This document shows positions 5,682 to 8,265 of a stretch of DNA of 8,265 bases, piece by piece. The translations under genes and the position numbers were made by a program. The first letter of the stretch is position 1, and every line of letters begins with the position of its first letter. Under the pieces are notes generated by a model, which saw nothing but the letters and a program-made list of their open reading frames with translations, was not told the DNA's origin and did not search any database. Location of the stretch: NCBI GenBank assembly GCA_021106775.1, contig JAIOTL010000322.1:1-8265 (forward strand), given 5' to 3'. The DNA is from Planctomycetota bacterium (GTDB lineage: Bacteria > Planctomycetota > UBA8742 > SKZP01 > JAIOTL01).

Positions 5682-7622
5682 ATGAAGAAGATTGTATTTA
5701 TTTTGTTTTTTGCAACACTTGCGTGGATTATGTTGGGCGCGGTTCTGCATGCTGCCAATAACAGTGAATCAGCACAAACTACCAATGCTGCAACTGGTGA
5801 TTCTGACGCTAAAACCGCATTGGCAACCGAAAAAACCAACATCGCAATGTTCAGATTGAAAAAAATGCTTTTCCAAGAAAAATCCATCTTTTTAGACAAT
5901 AAGTCAGCAATTGAAAAATTTAAGAAGACCAATCCCAAGGCAACTGATGAACAAATCACAAAATTCAAATCATCACTTCCTGCGAGTTTTATTGATGTCT
6001 GGGAAGGATTAAAAGCGGAAATCAAAGCGTTTAAACTTGTCGATATTCCTGAAACCACAGAAGCATTAAATGCTGCAGATTTGAATGCAATCAATATGCG
6101 CAATGCAAAAATCGCTGCGTTTCAGAAGAAATTTACTGATCTTTACAATTCCGATAAAAAATTCAAAATTCTTGTAAACGCTTACCTTACACAGATAAAT
6201 TACGACAAAATTAAAGAACTGAAATTTTCTGAATTTCAGGATGCTCTAGGATTAATCAAAACTGAGAATAAAGCTGGGGATTATGAATATCTTACGTTCG
6301 GCGAAGTTACAATCGATAATTTCTTTTTCGGCTCAAAGGCAACGATCAAGAACATTGATGAAATGCTCAATTACAGTCTGACGCAGCTTTCAGAACCTGC
6401 AAGCACGCCATTTTATCGCAGAGCCGTCAGTTTTCTCGGCTTGCTCATCATGCTTTTCCTTGCTTGGTCAATGTCAAGTGCAAGATTCAAAATGAACTGG
6501 CGCCTTATTATTTCAGGTGTCATACTTCAGATAATCTTTGGAATTCTTGTGTTGTGGACAACTCCAGGCGCGTGGTTTTTCGAAGGTGCACGTTATTTAA
6601 TAGATAAAATTATTAAATTTTCAGATGAGGGTGCCAAATTCGTTTTTGGTGCTGGATTCAAAGAGCACTTTTTCGCGTTTTCCGTGCTGCCAACAATCAT
6701 TTTTGTCTCCTCGATGATGTCAGTGCTGTTTTATCTGGGAATCGTCCAGCACATCGTCAAGGGGATGGCGTGGGTCATGGTTAAAATCATGGATGTGTCA
6801 GGTTCAGAGTCTCTGGCATCGGCAGCAAACGTTTTTGTCGGGCAAACCGAAGCACCGCTTGTGATTCTGCCGTACATAAAAACAATGACACGTTCAGAAC
6901 TCATGGCGTTAATGGTCGGCGGAATGGCAACTGTTGCAGGTGGCGTGATGGCAGCGTATGCAGCGATGGGTGCGGATGCAGGACATTTGTTATCGGCATC
7001 AATAATGTCGGCACCAGCAGCACTGGTCATCGCAAAAATAATGATTCCCGAACGTGAATCCTCGCTGACAAAGGGAATTGTGAAGGTCGAAGTTGAAAAG
7101 CCCGGCGAAAATGTGCTTGATGCTGCATGTGCCGGTGCTTCTGGAGGATTGAAGCTGGCAGTAAACGTCGCGGCAATGCTCATCGCATTCACCGCCCTGA
7201 TTTATCTCGCAAACTGGGTACTCTGTGGAATTGGCGACCTTTTCGGTTTTGCACTATCACTTCAGATGATTCTCGGATGGATTTTCTCACCACTTGCATG
7301 GATTATGGGCGTCGAGGGCAAAGATATTATGCTTGTGGGTCAAACTATCGGAGAAAAGACAATTCTCAACGAATTCTACGCATACACAACGTTGGTCAGC
7401 GACAAGGTTCAACCTCATATTTCCGAACGTTCGTTCACGATTGCAACCTATGCGCTGTGCGGCTTTGCGAATTTTGCATCAATTGCCATCCAGATAGGCG
7501 GAATCGGCGCATTGGTGCCTGAACGTCGAAAAGACCTGGCGAAGCTTGGTTTGCGCGCAATGATTGGTGGAACTCTTGCTGCCTTTATGACCGCCTGCAT
7601 TGCCGGCATGCTAATTAAATAG
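5682..7622 (+). CDS. Concentrative nucleoside transporter (CNT/NupC family) with secreted N-terminal domain
   Basis: The 646-residue protein has three parts. Residues 1-24 look like a signal peptide (MKK, hydrophobic core, cut near LHA-AN). Residues about 25-240 are polar, Lys-rich and probably helical, match no domain I know, and should lie outside the inner membrane. Residues about 245-646 are a full CNT core of the usual 400 residues. Its hallmarks are GQTEAPLVILPY (387-398), SASIMSAPAALVIAKI (438-453), NEFYAY (563-568) and GFANFASIAIQIGG (594-607). Nucleoside-binding residues known from Vibrio CNT (the GQTE Glu, the NEF Glu, the FAN Asn and following Ser) are conserved here as E390, E564, N597 and S600. 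N383 fits the sodium site, so Na+-driven nucleoside uptake is likely. Terminators on both sides make it a single-gene unit. Confidence 0.9.
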   Translation: MKKIVFILFFATLAWIMLGAVLHAANNSESAQTTNAATGDSDAKTALATEKTNIAMFRLKKMLFQEKSIFLDNKSAIEKFKKTNPKATDEQITKFKSSLPASFIDVWEGLKAEIKAFKLVDIPETTEALNAADLNAINMRNAKIAAFQKKFTDLYNSDKKFKILVNAYLTQINYDKIKELKFSEFQDALGLIKTENKAGDYEYLTFGEVTIDNFFFGSKATIKNIDEMLNYSLTQLSEPASTPFYRRAVSFLGLLIMLFLAWSMSSARFKMNWRLIISGVILQIIFGILVLWTTPGAWFFEGARYLIDKIIKFSDEGAKFVFGAGFKEHFFAFSVLPTIIFVSSMMSVLFYLGIVQHIVKGMAWVMVKIMDVSGSESLASAANVFVGQTEAPLVILPYIKTMTRSELMALMVGGMATVAGGVMAAYAAMGADAGHLLSASIMSAPAALVIAKIMIPERESSLTKGIVKVEVEKPGENVLDAACAGASGGLKLAVNVAAMLIAFTALIYLANWVLCGIGDLFGFALSLQMILGWIFSPLAWIMGVEGKDIMLVGQTIGEKTILNEFYAYTTLVSDKVQPHISERSFTIATYALCGFANFASIAIQIGGIGALVPERRKDLAKLGLRAMIGGTLAAFMTACIAGMLIK

Positions 7623-7641
7623 TTTTTCACAATCGATTAAC

Positions 7642-7668
7642 AACCCACGTGAAAAGCGTGGGTTTTTT
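7642..7668 (+). terminator. Rho-independent terminator after the transporter
   Basis: AACCCACG (7642-7649) pairs with CGTGGGTT (7657-7664) around a seven-base loop, and the T run covers 7663-7668. It begins 20 nt after the stop codon. Confidence 0.9.
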
Positions 7669-7693
7669 CATTACATATGGGAATAAATTATCG

Positions 7694-7725
7694 GAGTATT
7701 ACGTTTATTTAGTTAAATAATACTC
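7694..7725. promoter_or_regulatory. Inverted repeat GAGTATTA-N16-TAATACTC upstream of the flavoprotein
   Basis: Two perfect eight-base arms (7694-7701 and 7718-7725) are separated by 16 AT-rich bases. The right arm ends two bases before the GGAGAG ribosome site (7728-7733). It may be an operator for a dimeric regulator, or a leader hairpin close to the ribosome site. No clear promoter could be placed around it. Confidence 0.4.
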
Positions 7726-7741
7726 GCGGAGAGTTTGCACA

Positions 7742-8265
7742 ATGAAATATCAATACGATGTTATCGTTATCGGTCTGGGACCTGCTGGGATGGCAGTTTC
7801 AATAATGGGCGCAGAGATGGGCTTAAAAGTCTGCGGAATCGAACGTCGGGCAATTGGCGGTGAATGCATGAACATCGGATGCATACCGAGCAAAGCCCTT
7901 CTGCAGATTGCAAAGCAACGTAAGATGTTTTCAACGCTTGAGGATTTTGAGCTCAGCAAAGTAAACTTGCCTGATGTGCTGAAACCCTTCGATAAAATCG
8001 CGCATGACATAAAATACATCAATGACAAAAAAACTATGAATATGTTCAAAAAGGTTGACCTTATCCTGCGCGAAGGTGATGCCGAGTTTGTTGACGCACA
8101 CACGGTTAAGGTTGGTGAAAAACGGATAACAGGCAGACGAATATTCATCGCAACAGGGACGATGCCTGCTATTCCACCAATTGAAGGTTTAGGGAACATT
8201 GAGGGCATTCTGACAAATGAGAATATCTTCAGCCTTGATAAAGTGCCGGAAAGCATGACAATTAT
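7742..8265 (+). CDS. FAD-dependent pyridine nucleotide-disulfide oxidoreductase, N-terminal part (runs off window)
   Basis: The frame is open for 174 codons from ATG at 7742 to the window end, out of roughly 450-480 expected. It begins with an FAD-binding beta-alpha-beta motif GLGPAG (11-16). The redox-active disulfide motif GGECMNIGCIPSKALL follows, with C42 and C47. Near residue 140 comes the ATG motif of the FAD domain (FIATGTMPAIPPIEG). This identifies the class I family of dihydrolipoamide dehydrogenase, glutathione reductase and mercuric reductase; the motif is closest to the MerA- and lipoamide dehydrogenase-like groups. The NAD(P)H domain and C-terminal His-Glu pair lie outside the window, so the substrate cannot be settled. 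No pyruvate dehydrogenase or mer genes are seen. GGAGAG lies eight bases before the start. Confidence 0.9.
   Translation, partial: MKYQYDVIVIGLGPAGMAVSIMGAEMGLKVCGIERRAIGGECMNIGCIPSKALLQIAKQRKMFSTLEDFELSKVNLPDVLKPFDKIAHDIKYINDKKTMNMFKKVDLILREGDAEFVDAHTVKVGEKRITGRRIFIATGTMPAIPPIEGLGNIEGILTNENIFSLDKVPESMTI

Noticed and set aside
7750..8256. 168-codon open frame on the minus strand at the right end
   Set aside because: It is antisense to the oxidoreductase frame, which carries the FAD and disulfide motifs.

Overview
This window comes from a fairly AT-rich bacterial chromosome. The likely host is a diderm (Gram-negative-type) bacterium, because the window encodes a LolD-type lipoprotein-export ATPase. 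I cannot name the phylum from sequence alone. Gene content is mostly housekeeping and transport. There is no transposase, integrase, phage gene, CRISPR array, tRNA or rRNA.

Layout: six genes run on the minus strand from about 4872 down to 1. In transcription order they are a LolD-like ABC ATPase, a PAP2-family membrane phosphatase, a STAS-like/FHA protein, rsfS, a PfkB-family kinase, and the N-terminal part of a TIGR03960-like radical SAM protein that leaves the window at base 1. The last three are tightly spaced (13 and 45 nt gaps) and look like one operon led by rsfS. Three genes run on the plus strand from 5173: rpmE (bL31) with its own strong terminator; a CNT-family nucleoside transporter with an unusual secreted N-terminal domain and its own terminator; and the N-terminal part of a FAD-dependent disulfide oxidoreductase that leaves the window at 8265. 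The transcription divide is the 300-nt gap at 4873-5172.

Two themes link the genes. One is ribosome biology: RsfS silences the 50S subunit in starvation and bL31 is a zinc-containing 50S protein, and both carry extra tails here. The other is envelope work: LolD, PAP2 and CNT.

The non-coding sequence holds one clear structural pattern. Four units of a small repeat, TGTCATTC...GAATCCA, occur as two inward-facing inverted pairs, one in each of the two largest gaps. One unit supplies the last codons and stop of the PAP2 gene. I see no convincing evidence of a wholly new multi-gene system. The points most worth a second look are the repeat pairs, the CNT fusion, the altered catalytic motif of the PfkB protein, and the uncertain start of the radical SAM gene at a run of seven T.
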